From Microbulbifer litoralis (GTDB taxonomy: Bacteria > Pseudomonadota > Gammaproteobacteria > Pseudomonadales > Cellvibrionaceae), in contig NZ_JALKCV010000007.1 in NCBI RefSeq assembly GCF_023634065.1, positions 62,001 to 126,000 of the forward strand: a stretch of DNA of 64,000 nucleotides, in the 5' to 3' direction. The translations under genes were made by a program, and so were the position numbers. The notes beneath the pieces are model-generated. The model searched no databases and had not been told where the DNA came from. It saw only the letters and a program-made list of their open reading frames with translations. Of the stretch, positions 29,211 through 36,926 are shown piece by piece (position 1 is the stretch's first letter; each line of letters begins with the position of its first letter).

Positions 29211-31280
29211 TCAGGGGCTGGCTTCGGCTTCCAGCGTCACGCCGGAGTAGCTGTTGTAACCGCGGATGCTGATATACCAGGTGCCCGCCGCCGGATTGCT
29301 GAAGTTGCAGTTTTCGCTGTTGCCCCAGTTGTAGGGGCGGCAATCGTAGCTGCCGGTGGTGGGCTGGCTGCCGTAGCGCACGTAGAGGTCGCCGTCGCCA
29401 CTGCCGCCGGACATCTGCACATCCAGTGTCGACATGCCGGTATCCACGTCCAGGGTAAAGTGCTGCCAGGAACCCTGGCTGCCGGACAGGTTGGTCTCGG
29501 TCCAGCTGCTGCCGCTGCCGCCACCGCTCTCGTCGAAGCTGCCCACCAGGCTGACGCCGGAGAAGGCCGAATAGCCGCGCAGCATCACATAGTAGGTGCC
29601 GGCCTGCACATTGGAGATACTGCAGGTCTCGTTGTTGCCACCCTGGTAGGGACGGCAATCGTAGCTGGAGGTGGTGGGTGCAGCCCCGTAGCGGACGTAC
29701 AGGTCGGCGTCGCCGCTGCCGCCGGAAATCTCGAACTGCAGGTTGCTGGCCCCGGCCGGAACCTCGAGGGTGAACAGCAGCTCTTCACCGCTGCCACCGG
29801 ACAGGTTGGTTTCCGCCACGCCGTTTTCCAGCTCGCCATCACCGGGCTCCGGATCCGGATCGCCGCCGCCGTCACCGGCAGCCGCCACCGCCGCGGCGGC
29901 ATCGACGATACCGGAGCCGCACTGGCTGCAGGAGGCCGGGAAGCTGCGTGCGGTGCTGGTCAGGATCGACTCGATTTCGGTTGGCGTCAGGGTGCCGTCC
30001 ACGGCGTACAGCAGTGCCGCGGCGCCGGCCACGTGGGGCGCCGCCATGCTGGTGCCCTGATAGAACGCGTAGCTGTCGCTGCCCGGGCTCTGCGAGCCGC
30101 TGTTCAGTGTCGACAGCACGCCGTTGCTGGAGACCGAGGTGTCGCCGCCCGGCGCCGCCACATCCACCACGTTGCCGTAGTTGGAATACCAGGCGCGACC
30201 GCCGGACCTGTCCACGGAGGCGACGCTGACGACGCCGGAACAGCTGGCCGGTGTGTAGTTGCCGGCGTTGGCGCTCGAGTTACCGGCGGCCACCACGACG
30301 GTGGCGCCGAGACCGCGGGCGGTATTGATCGCGTTCTGGGTGGTGCTGCCGCAGCTGCCGCTGCCGCCCAGGCTCAGGTTCAGCACCTGTGCCGGGTTGG
30401 CGTTCGCGGGTACGCCGCTGACGGAACCGCCGGCGCCCCAGATGATCGCGTCGGCGATATCCGAGGTATAGCCGCCGCAGCGGCCCAGTACGCGAATCGG
30501 TACCACTTTCGCGTCGTAGGCGACGCCGGCAACGCCGGTACCATTGTTAGTGGCCGCGGCCACGGTGCCGGCCACATGGGTGCCGTGCCAGCTGCTGTTG
30601 CTGGCCGGGGAACCAGAGTAGCAGGCGCCCGCTGGTGCCCAGTCGCCCGGATCGCTGGCGTCGCTGTCGCGGCCGCCGCCATCCTGGGCCACGGTGCTGT
30701 CGGAAATCATGTCGTAGCCCGGCAGCAGGTTGGCACTGAGGTCGGCGTGCGGGCGATAGCCGGTATCGATCACGCCCACCACGACGCCCGCGCCGGCCGT
30801 GGTATCCCAGGCAGTGGGCAGGTTCAGGCCGCCGGTGGATTCGAAGTAGTGCCACTGCTGGCTGTAGTTGGGATCATTGGGGGTCGCCAGCGGTTGCAGC
30901 AGCAGGTCCGGTTCCGCGTACTCCACGTTCGGGTCCTGTTGCAGGCGGCCGACAATTTCCGCCAGTTCCGTTTCCCCCTTGCGGCCATTCAGGCGCATCA
31001 ACTGGGCGCCGGTGGCCAGCCGGCGCATATGCTTCAGCTCGGTGCCGGCCATGCGCGAGGCCTGTTCCAGCGCCGTCTGGGAAAGGCTGCTGGCGATGCC
31101 CATCTGGGTGGAGTTCTTGTATTTAACGATGATGCGGTCGGTGACCGGCTGTGCGGCCGCGGGTGTCGCCGCCGGGTTGCTGGTCTCGACGGCCTGGGTG
31201 GCCATGGGTGCGGCCAGCGCCACGGCGGCCGCCCCCATTAGTACCGATTTCTGCAGTAGTTTGTTGAAGGGTAATTTCAT
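29211..31280 (-). CDS. Secreted S8 (subtilisin-like) serine protease with two PPC domains
   Basis: A 689-aa exported protease. Start at 31280 (MKLPFNKLLQKSVLMGAAAV), a clear signal peptide cut near residue 30; the frame is open further upstream into AT-rich DNA. A propeptide (about 31-130) precedes the catalytic domain with Asp172 (GVIDTGYRPHADL), His232 (SWHGTHVAGTV), oxyanion Asn near 334 (AAGNSSANAG) and Ser411 (GTSMAAPHVAGA). Two pre-peptidase C-terminal (PPC) repeats follow, each ending in the same style (YYVMLRGYSAFSGVSL; WYISIRGYNSYSGVTL). Probably a scavenging extracellular protease. Confidence 0.93.
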   Translation of the reverse strand: MKLPFNKLLQKSVLMGAAAVALAAPMATQAVETSNPAATPAAAQPVTDRIIVKYKNSTQMGIASSLSQTALEQASRMAGTELKHMRRLATGAQLMRLNGRKGETELAEIVGRLQQDPNVEYAEPDLLLQPLATPNDPNYSQQWHYFESTGGLNLPTAWDTTAGAGVVVGVIDTGYRPHADLSANLLPGYDMISDSTVAQDGGGRDSDASDPGDWAPAGACYSGSPASNSSWHGTHVAGTVAAATNNGTGVAGVAYDAKVVPIRVLGRCGGYTSDIADAIIWGAGGSVSGVPANANPAQVLNLSLGGSGSCGSTTQNAINTARGLGATVVVAAGNSSANAGNYTPASCSGVVSVASVDRSGGRAWYSNYGNVVDVAAPGGDTSVSSNGVLSTLNSGSQSPGSDSYAFYQGTSMAAPHVAGAAALLYAVDGTLTPTEIESILTSTARSFPASCSQCGSGIVDAAAAVAAAGDGGGDPDPEPGDGELENGVAETNLSGGSGEELLFTLEVPAGASNLQFEISGGSGDADLYVRYGAAPTTSSYDCRPYQGGNNETCSISNVQAGTYYVMLRGYSAFSGVSLVGSFDESGGGSGSSWTETNLSGSQGSWQHFTLDVDTGMSTLDVQMSGGSGDGDLYVRYGSQPTTGSYDCRPYNWGNSENCNFSNPAAGTWYISIRGYNSYSGVTLEAEASP

Positions 31281-31632
31281 TGTTGCTTGGATCTCCGTGA
31301 TTATTTTTATGGTGCGACCGGAGCTGGCTCCGATGCATCCAGGTGCTTCCGATACCTCGTTTACAACAAATCGGCCCCACGAGTTTATTGGAATAGTTTT
31401 CACTATGAGGCCGGATTGCATCGGGATAATTATCCTAATGCCTAGTTTTAACGGAGATGGATTTCTTTACCTCAGCTCAAAAGAAAGACAACTTTTTGAA
31501 ATGTGCGCCAAAAGCCAATTCTCAGTAGTCCGGTCGCACAAATGGTCTTCTATCTGAGAAGCAGGTCTCATCGCTGCCGTAAAGCTGGTTGGAGGGGTGG
31601 GCTTGGGGGAATGGCAGCACGCTAGCCGCTCT
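31281..31632. other. Intergenic region at the border of the AT-rich segment, no gene seen
   Basis: This 352-bp gap lies between the protease start and the GST stop. It contains an 11-bp inverted repeat pair and a sharp fall in GC. No credible gene seen. Confidence 0.6.
31312..31539. repeat. 11-bp inverted repeat pair bounding 228 bp
   Basis: GTGCGACCGGA at 31312-31322 and its reverse complement TCCGGTCGCAC at 31529-31539. The interior has no gene and I found no target duplication. It may be a small non-autonomous element or a chance match. Confidence 0.5.
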
Positions 31633-32217
31633 TTAGCTTAAACCTTCTTCATTGAGTGCACGGGCTACGGAGGGCAATAGCTTCATTCGTGCATAATAAC
31701 TTTGAAGTCCTTTCGTGAGTTCGAGCCCTGTTCTCGCAGATGCCATCAGGACCCAGAAAAGGTAGAAGTCGGCGATCGTAAGCTCCTCGCATATGAGATA
31801 GTTTTTGTCGCCCAGCTGGTTGTCTAGCAGGGAGAACGCCCTTGCGAGCTTTTCTCGAGCCCGCTCTTTTTCAGTCTCCGGAAAATTCCTGAAGAAGGGG
31901 GCATAGCTTCCATGGATCTCGCTGGACATAAAAGCCAGTGCTTCTAATGATCGCCATCTTAGGATATTTGTTTGGGGAAGAAGCTTGCCACTGATCTCCG
32001 CGATATAATTGAGAATAACCATATTTTCCGTCACTACTTCCCCATCGTCGAGCGCAAGTGCTGGAATATACCCTTTCGGATTGATTGACAGAAAGTCACG
32101 ACGATCTTCGGTTTTTTTCTCGTGAGTGATGCTGATGAGCGTGTAGTCCAGGCCTGCTTCGATAAGTGCCATGTGAACGGCAAGGCTGCAGGCTCCCGGA
32201 TAGTAGTACAGAATCAT
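31633..32217 (-). CDS. Glutathione S-transferase family protein
   Basis: A 194-aa cytosolic protein with the thioredoxin-fold N-terminus MILYYYPGACSLAVHMALIE (the SLA motif with Ser/Cys near residue 10, as in beta-class bacterial GSTs), the cis-proline region NPKGYIPALALDDG and the glutathione contact ENMVILNYIAE. The alpha-helical C-terminal domain has the N-capping type motif LTIADFYLFW. I start at 32217 because GGAG is 6 bases upstream; an ATG 12 bases earlier has no ribosome site. It is divergent from an HxlR regulator. Confidence 0.88.
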   Translation of the reverse strand: MILYYYPGACSLAVHMALIEAGLDYTLISITHEKKTEDRRDFLSINPKGYIPALALDDGEVVTENMVILNYIAEISGKLLPQTNILRWRSLEALAFMSSEIHGSYAPFFRNFPETEKERAREKLARAFSLLDNQLGDKNYLICEELTIADFYLFWVLMASARTGLELTKGLQSYYARMKLLPSVARALNEEGLS

Positions 32218-32242
32218 CGTAGTCTCCATATGACGGTAGTGT

Positions 32243-32303
32243 TTCCAACTTCCCAGATTGTGGATGTTTCGTTAGTTGGAAGTTCAAGCGTATGGAGTAC
32301 AAT
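32243..32303 (+). promoter_or_regulatory. Candidate HxlR operator and promoter between GST and hxlR-type genes
   Basis: Inverted copies TTCCAACT (32243-32250) and AGTTGGAA (32274-32281) share the longer element GGAAGTTGGAA / AGTTGGAAGTT. The second copy overlaps a -35 (TTGGAA, 32276-32281) followed after 16 bp by TACAAT (32298-32303), which would start the regulator transcript about 30 bases before its ATG. The placement suggests autoregulation and control of the GST gene. Confidence 0.5.
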
Positions 32304-32339
32304 AAATTCCGTCAAAGCATATATTTAGGAGTAAGTCAG

Positions 32340-32798
32340 ATGAATGTGACTACCTCAGAAACTGAAATTGAATGTAAAGGCGTAAGGGAAATGCTCAGCC
32401 GGGTCGGTGAGAAATGGACAATTCAAGTAGTGGTTGCGCTTCGTCCCGGTTCACAACGCTTCAACGAGATCGCCCGAAAGGTAAATGGCATCTCGCAACA
32501 GATGCTAACGAGGACTCTTAAAACCCTGGAGCGTGATGGAATGTTGGCTCGAATAGTGCTTGCAGGCACTCCGCCAGGGGTCGAATACTCCCTCACTTCG
32601 CTTGGCCATTCTTTGGCCGACAACGTGCGACAATTGGCTGAATGGACGATCACAAATCAGGAAGTGATCGAGAGAAATCGCCTTCAGTACGAATATTCGT
32701 TATATTCAGGAAAGGGCCCCGTTTATTTTCCCGGGGCTTTCAATTGGGAGCGTATGGCGACAGAGGCCCGTGACATGAACAGCTATTCAATATTCTGA
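32340..32798 (+). CDS. HxlR family transcriptional regulator
   Basis: A 152-aa winged-helix regulator. Core: CKGVREMLSRVGEKWTIQVV, ALRPGSQRFNEIARKVNGIS, QQMLTRTLKTLERDGMLAR and GVEYSLTSLGHSL, which is the standard HxlR domain with the N-terminal Cys that senses electrophiles in some members. TTTAGGAG precedes the chosen ATG by 8 bases. It probably controls the divergent GST gene; such pairs often answer to reactive electrophiles or quinones. The ligand is inference. Confidence 0.9.
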   Translation: MNVTTSETEIECKGVREMLSRVGEKWTIQVVVALRPGSQRFNEIARKVNGISQQMLTRTLKTLERDGMLARIVLAGTPPGVEYSLTSLGHSLADNVRQLAEWTITNQEVIERNRLQYEYSLYSGKGPVYFPGAFNWERMATEARDMNSYSIF

Positions 32799-33228
32799 AC
32801 CTGCTCGAAGAATAACAATTTAAAAGTTTTTAAAAACAGATTGTTCCTTTATTTTTTGCATCGATGTTCGCTCAATACTACCCATTTTACTAGCCATGGG
32901 TAGAAGCTTTATCTCTGATTGGCCCAATCGGTTACTACCCATGATCATAAACTGGGATAAGTGGGAAACTGGGAATTTCTGATCCTTTTCCGATTTACCA
33001 ACACATTGTCTCAACCGAAAAAACCTGCTGGCAAGCCTAGCAAGAGCGGCACCCCCGATGCTTCACTGTTGATACCCCGAAGTTTGTACCGACAGAACAC
33101 CCCATTGTTTTATTAGTTATTTTTTTATTTTGCTCTCGCATATTTGAAACTTCGTGCGAGTACTTTAGAAAACGCAGGAGTTCGAAATGACCAAGTTGAA
33201 GACCATTTGTTTTGCTGTAACCCTGAGT
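32799..33228. other. AT-rich intergenic region, no gene seen
   Basis: This 430-bp gap contains a perfect 8-bp inverted repeat, CTACCCAT / ATGGGTAG (32878-32903), and a third copy of the half site near 32935. Short open frames are present but lack ribosome sites and protein-like composition. Confidence 0.6.
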
Positions 33229-33597
33229 TCAAACGCCAGCAAGTAGATTATGGATTTCATCGTCGACCGAACTCTCTGTTACCGCTCGCACTGGATATCC
33301 AAATGCTTTTCCAAAAGGTACCAAGGTCGCTCGCAAAGATAACGCCACGACTGGGTTGGTGACGACGACGATGCTACCTGCACACACACGCTTGAGTTGT
33401 TCCCGATTACACTTTAACCATCGGGCGAAGCGCCTTCTCTCTTCCTTATCGGAATCCTGTTCCCGACCGGGTATCTCGCACGTTAACAAGACGAACTGTT
33501 CGTTCTGTTGTAGTAAGCTATCTAGTTTCGACTCCCAATTTGGCACCCCAACAGAAGACATCCAAACTATTGGAAAGTGGCTGGTGTCAATATGCAT
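33229..33597 (-). CDS. Conserved small protein of unknown function next to the TetR regulator
   Basis: A 122-aa protein without a signal. It shows an alternating strand/helix pattern: FPIVWMSSVGV, then NEQFVLLTCEIPG, a basic helix EERRRFARWLKCNREQLKRV, and AGSIVVVTNPVVALSLRATL with FGKAFGYPVRAVTE. This resembles a recurrent family of small proteins with a VVV-strand and a YP-x-VRAV ending that I have seen beside efflux operons, but I cannot name it. It begins 19 bp after the TetR stop on the same strand, so the two are co-transcribed. Confidence 0.65.
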   Translation of the reverse strand: MHIDTSHFPIVWMSSVGVPNWESKLDSLLQQNEQFVLLTCEIPGREQDSDKEERRRFARWLKCNREQLKRVCAGSIVVVTNPVVALSLRATLVPFGKAFGYPVRAVTESSVDDEIHNLLAGV

Positions 33598-33616
33598 ATA
33601 ACACTTCTCGAATTAG

Positions 33617-34273
33617 TTACAGTCGATGATGAGACAAAGTGATTCGTTTCTTAATTCCTTCTATTATCAGATCTAGGCCAATTTCAAAACGATGGCCGAA
33701 ATTTTCTGAAAAGATCGCTTCGCGTGCAGCCCAGCTATGTGGATATTCATCTTGTGCTGAGTCAAGAAAAGTTTGCTTGCGTGCAGCGAGGTCCAAATTG
33801 CTCTCGGGACCCAATGCTTGCTCCTCCATGACTAGACCCAAAACATAATATGTCACAGTGAAGCTAGAGGTTGCGGCCAGTTCCGCATCTGCCCCCGCTC
33901 GCATAAAAGCGGAAATCATAGCTTCGCCTGTACGCAACACATTGTCGGTAACGATATAGGTTCCAGCGAATACTCGCGCGCCATCACGGTGACGTAACAG
34001 AGCGAGTCGAAGTTCTACGGCAACTTGTCGAATGCGCTCCTCCCATGGCTGGGCTTCAGATAGATCTTTTGCAACAGCATCAACTAGGGCATCGGCCATA
34101 CCGTCAATAAGTGACTGTTTATTTTCGAAATGCCAATACAGTGAGGGGGCCTGTATCTGGAGCGCTTGCGCCAGCTTGCGCATGGTCAGTCCTTCAATCC
34201 CATACCGATCAAGTAATACCAGTGCGGTATCGATGACCTTGGATCGCTCGATTCGTGGTGCTTTTGTTGTCAT
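33617..34273 (-). CDS. TetR family repressor of the adjacent efflux operon
   Basis: A 218-aa regulator. The HTH at about 25-48 reads LTMRKLAQALQIQAPSLYWH, very close to TetR(B)-class proteins. The C-terminal ligand domain resembles the TetR_C group. I choose the ATG at 34273 (MTTKAPRIERSKV); an ATG at 34297 would put the start at the edge of the operator and has no ribosome site. It is divergent from the efflux operon, with two matching palindromes between them, so it most likely represses both directions until a substrate binds. Confidence 0.9.
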   Translation of the reverse strand: MTTKAPRIERSKVIDTALVLLDRYGIEGLTMRKLAQALQIQAPSLYWHFENKQSLIDGMADALVDAVAKDLSEAQPWEERIRQVAVELRLALLRHRDGARVFAGTYIVTDNVLRTGEAMISAFMRAGADAELAATSSFTVTYYVLGLVMEEQALGPESNLDLAARKQTFLDSAQDEYPHSWAAREAIFSENFGHRFEIGLDLIIEGIKKRITLSHHRL

Positions 34274-34297
34274 GATTTTCTCTACAGGGATTGACAT

Positions 34298-34343
34298 CTA
34301 ACGCTGTTAGTCTAACATTCTTGCCATAAACTAACAATGTTAG
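34298..34343. promoter_or_regulatory. Two TetR operators (CTAAC-N3-GTTAG)
   Basis: Perfect 13-bp palindromes CTAACGCTGTTAG (34298-34310) and CTAACAATGTTAG (34331-34343), with centres 33 bp apart (about three helical turns). A -35/-10 pair TTGACA (34291-34296) and TAACAT (34313-34318), spaced 16 bp, is overlapped by the first palindrome and would drive the efflux genes. Confidence 0.8.
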
Positions 34344-34356
34344 ATTGGTATTGATT

Positions 34357-35793
34357 ATGAAGCTCTCCTGGATACTTATATTCGCAATTGCGCTTTCGGG
34401 CTGCGCTAGCATGCGAGATGTACAAAATCCACAGTCGACTTTGCAGAGCCCGGGATCTTTTGGAGCCGTAGATACAGGGTGGAATCAGCCATCATCGCAT
34501 TGGTGGGAGCGATATCATGATTCCGACTTGAATGCGTTGATAGATCGAGCGCTTTCCCAAAGTCCTGATATACGGTTGGCCCAAGCACGCGTCTCGCAAG
34601 CAGCGGCTGTTGCCGATCAAGCCAGCGCAGAACGTGCACCTACGGTGGAAGGAAATGCTCGTGCAACGCGTAAACGTTATGCAGAGCAATACGATGTCGA
34701 TGCACCTTTGGCGGGACACTATGGTTCGACTTATGCTCTCGGGGCGGAAGCTCGCTATACCTTCGATTTCTGGGGGCGCCAACGTGCTGCCTTGAACATT
34801 GCCCTGGGAGAAACGGCAGCACGGCAAGCCGAGGCGCAAGACGCAAAAATTTTACTTTCCAGTCAGATTGCCGAAAGTTGGTTTGAGCTATCCAGATTGC
34901 TGGAGAGAAAAAAGTTAGCTGAGGACGCTCTCAAATTGCGCACCAGAACTCTGCGTATTGTCCAGTCCCGGGTTAAGGCGGGACTCGATACCGAAGTTGA
35001 GCGCTGGCAAGCTGAGGGTGACCTGCCCGCGACGGAACGCGATATTGCTGAGCTCGATGAACGGATCAGCTTGCAGCGAAATACGTTGGCAGCCTTGGCA
35101 GGGTTACCGATGAATGCGTTGGCCGATGCGGTGCCACACGTGGAGCCAACACGGGACTCCCTCTTACCAACATCAATACCTGCTGAACTAATTGGACAGC
35201 GCGCTGATGTTGTGGCGGCGCGTTGGCGCGTCCAGGCGGCCACTCAGGGCGTTGAAGTGGCCCAAACTAATTTTTATCCCAGCATCAACTTGCGTGCCTT
35301 TGCAGGTGTGGTTCGACAAGGCCTATCCGTGGGGTTGTCTGACTGGTTGGATGCAGGTAGCCGCACCTACAGTGTTGAACCCGCCATCAGTTTGCCTATT
35401 TTCGATGCTGGTCGATTACATGCTCGGCTAAAAGAGCAAGTATCGGATCTTGATGCCGCCGTTGAAACCTATAACCAAGTGTTGCTGGAGGCTGTTCGCG
35501 ATGTAGCGAATCAAATGATCTCGTTGGACGCGCTGGAGCCACAGCTTCAGGCCCAAGAGCGAGCCTTGTCTGCTAGACGTACGGCATTTGATCTAGCCAA
35601 GCGACAATACGCGTCTGGTCTGACCAACTATCTAACGGTGTTGAATGCCCAGAATGCCTTACTTCAAGCACGTAAACAGCAAGCAAATTTAAGGTCTCGA
35701 GCCATGGTGCTGGACGCCGAACTCAACCGTGCTCTGGGGGGCGGTTTCCATACCGCTAACGCAACCATGCATTTTACGGGTAAATCATCATGA
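34357..35793 (+). CDS. Efflux outer-membrane lipoprotein (NodT/OprM-type factor)
   Basis: A 478-aa TolC-like channel. The signal ends in the lipobox IALSG/C. Two OEP repeats are seen: the first with WWERYHDSDLNALIDRALSQ and LAQARVSQAAAVADQASAER, the second with DVVAARWRVQAATQGVEVAQ and NFYPSINLRAFAGVVRQGLS. The end of repeat two, FDLAKRQYASGLTNYLTVLN, is typical of the family. It is the first gene of the tripartite efflux operon, and its stop overlaps the next ATG by 4 bases. Confidence 0.92.
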   Translation: MKLSWILIFAIALSGCASMRDVQNPQSTLQSPGSFGAVDTGWNQPSSHWWERYHDSDLNALIDRALSQSPDIRLAQARVSQAAAVADQASAERAPTVEGNARATRKRYAEQYDVDAPLAGHYGSTYALGAEARYTFDFWGRQRAALNIALGETAARQAEAQDAKILLSSQIAESWFELSRLLERKKLAEDALKLRTRTLRIVQSRVKAGLDTEVERWQAEGDLPATERDIAELDERISLQRNTLAALAGLPMNALADAVPHVEPTRDSLLPTSIPAELIGQRADVVAARWRVQAATQGVEVAQTNFYPSINLRAFAGVVRQGLSVGLSDWLDAGSRTYSVEPAISLPIFDAGRLHARLKEQVSDLDAAVETYNQVLLEAVRDVANQMISLDALEPQLQAQERALSARRTAFDLAKRQYASGLTNYLTVLNAQNALLQARKQQANLRSRAMVLDAELNRALGGGFHTANATMHFTGKSS

Positions 35794-36926
35794 GTAAATC
35801 TGAAGTGAGTAAACGGCAGTTCTGGGCTATGCGCTTGACACCATGGATAGGGTGTATTGCTATTTTCGTGTTGGTGGTACTGGCCACGACACATTGGCAT
35901 CACTGGACAAGTAATCGAACGATACAAACGACTCAAAATGCTTTTGTAAAATCGAATTTCGCGATACTGAGCGCCAAGATCTCCGGGTATATAGATGCAT
36001 TACCAGTCGGTGATTATCACACCGTCCAGGCTGGTGACCTTATTGCGAAGATTGATGATGTAGATATCCGGCTAAGGATCTCTGCCAGAGAAGCGGCCCA
36101 AGCCAAGGCCCAGGCTGAGTTGGAAAACCTAGATCGAGAGGTGGCTCAGCAGCATGCACGTATTGAACAATCTCAGGCCAAAGTACGCGCGGCTGAAGTT
36201 AGAGTACACCAGTATCGAACCAGCCCGGAACGCCAGTCTGAGCTGGTTCAGGAGGGGGCACTATCTCGTCAAGTGTTTGAAAGAGCGCAGGCAGATTTAG
36301 ACCACGCCGAAAGTCAACATGATGAGGCGATTGCAGAATTAGAACTGGCAAATACTTCGCTGAGTGTTCTAGAAGGCCAGAGGGAAATTCGTCGAGCTAA
36401 GCTGGATGCAGCCACCGCTGATCTCGAAGCTGCTCGTCATGACCTTGACTATACGCGGATCGTGGCACCATTCGATGGTGTCATTGGCAAGCTGAAGGTT
36501 CAGCGTGGCAGCCTGGTCACCACTGGAACGCAGATTGTTTCTCTCGTTCCCTCAGCGCGGCTTTACATCATAGCCAATTATAAGGAAACGCAACTTGCCC
36601 ATGTTATGGCTGGTCAGCCGGTCGAACTGACCGTCGATGCGTTTCCCGGGATGACGTTCCGAGGCCGTGTGGCGGAAATCTCTCCTATGAGTGGTGGTGA
36701 AACTGCATTACTGCCAGCTGACAATGCTTCAGGCAATTTTACCAAGGTCGTGCAGAGAATACCGGTTCGTATTGAACTGGAGCCAGGGCAGGACTCCATC
36801 TCGAAGTTGCGGCCGGGGATGTCGGCTGAAACTTCCATCAATACCGAGGGAAAGCCGATAGCGTCTTATCTGTCCTCTTCGTTAGAGGTGGTGAGTTCCG
36901 CCTCTCGTAAGGGAGCGGGTCAATGA
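35790..36926 (+). CDS. HlyD/EmrA family periplasmic adaptor
   Basis: A 378-aa membrane-fusion protein. One N-terminal inner-membrane helix (about 20-38) is followed by a split lipoyl domain (FAILSAKISGYIDALPVGDY and HDLDYTRIVAPFDGVIGKL) around a long coiled coil (about 95-210). The beta-barrel part has YIIANYKETQLAHVMAGQPV. It would bridge the MFS pump and the outer-membrane channel. Start and stop overlap its neighbours by 4 bases each, so all three are translationally coupled. Confidence 0.92.
   Translation: MSKSEVSKRQFWAMRLTPWIGCIAIFVLVVLATTHWHHWTSNRTIQTTQNAFVKSNFAILSAKISGYIDALPVGDYHTVQAGDLIAKIDDVDIRLRISAREAAQAKAQAELENLDREVAQQHARIEQSQAKVRAAEVRVHQYRTSPERQSELVQEGALSRQVFERAQADLDHAESQHDEAIAELELANTSLSVLEGQREIRRAKLDAATADLEAARHDLDYTRIVAPFDGVIGKLKVQRGSLVTTGTQIVSLVPSARLYIIANYKETQLAHVMAGQPVELTVDAFPGMTFRGRVAEISPMSGGETALLPADNASGNFTKVVQRIPVRIELEPGQDSISKLRPGMSAETSINTEGKPIASYLSSSLEVVSSASRKGAGQ

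Noticed and set aside
29043..31241. Open frame of 732 codons on the plus strand
   Set aside because: Antisense to the S8 protease; Gly/Ala-rich without a signal or domain.
32820..33014. 64-codon frame on the minus strand in the AT-rich gap
   Set aside because: No ribosome site, no conserved features, and it lies across the CTACCCAT palindrome.
33144..33362. 72-codon frame on the plus strand
   Set aside because: It overlaps the better supported minus-strand gene at 33229-33597, and its translation shows no protein-like pattern.
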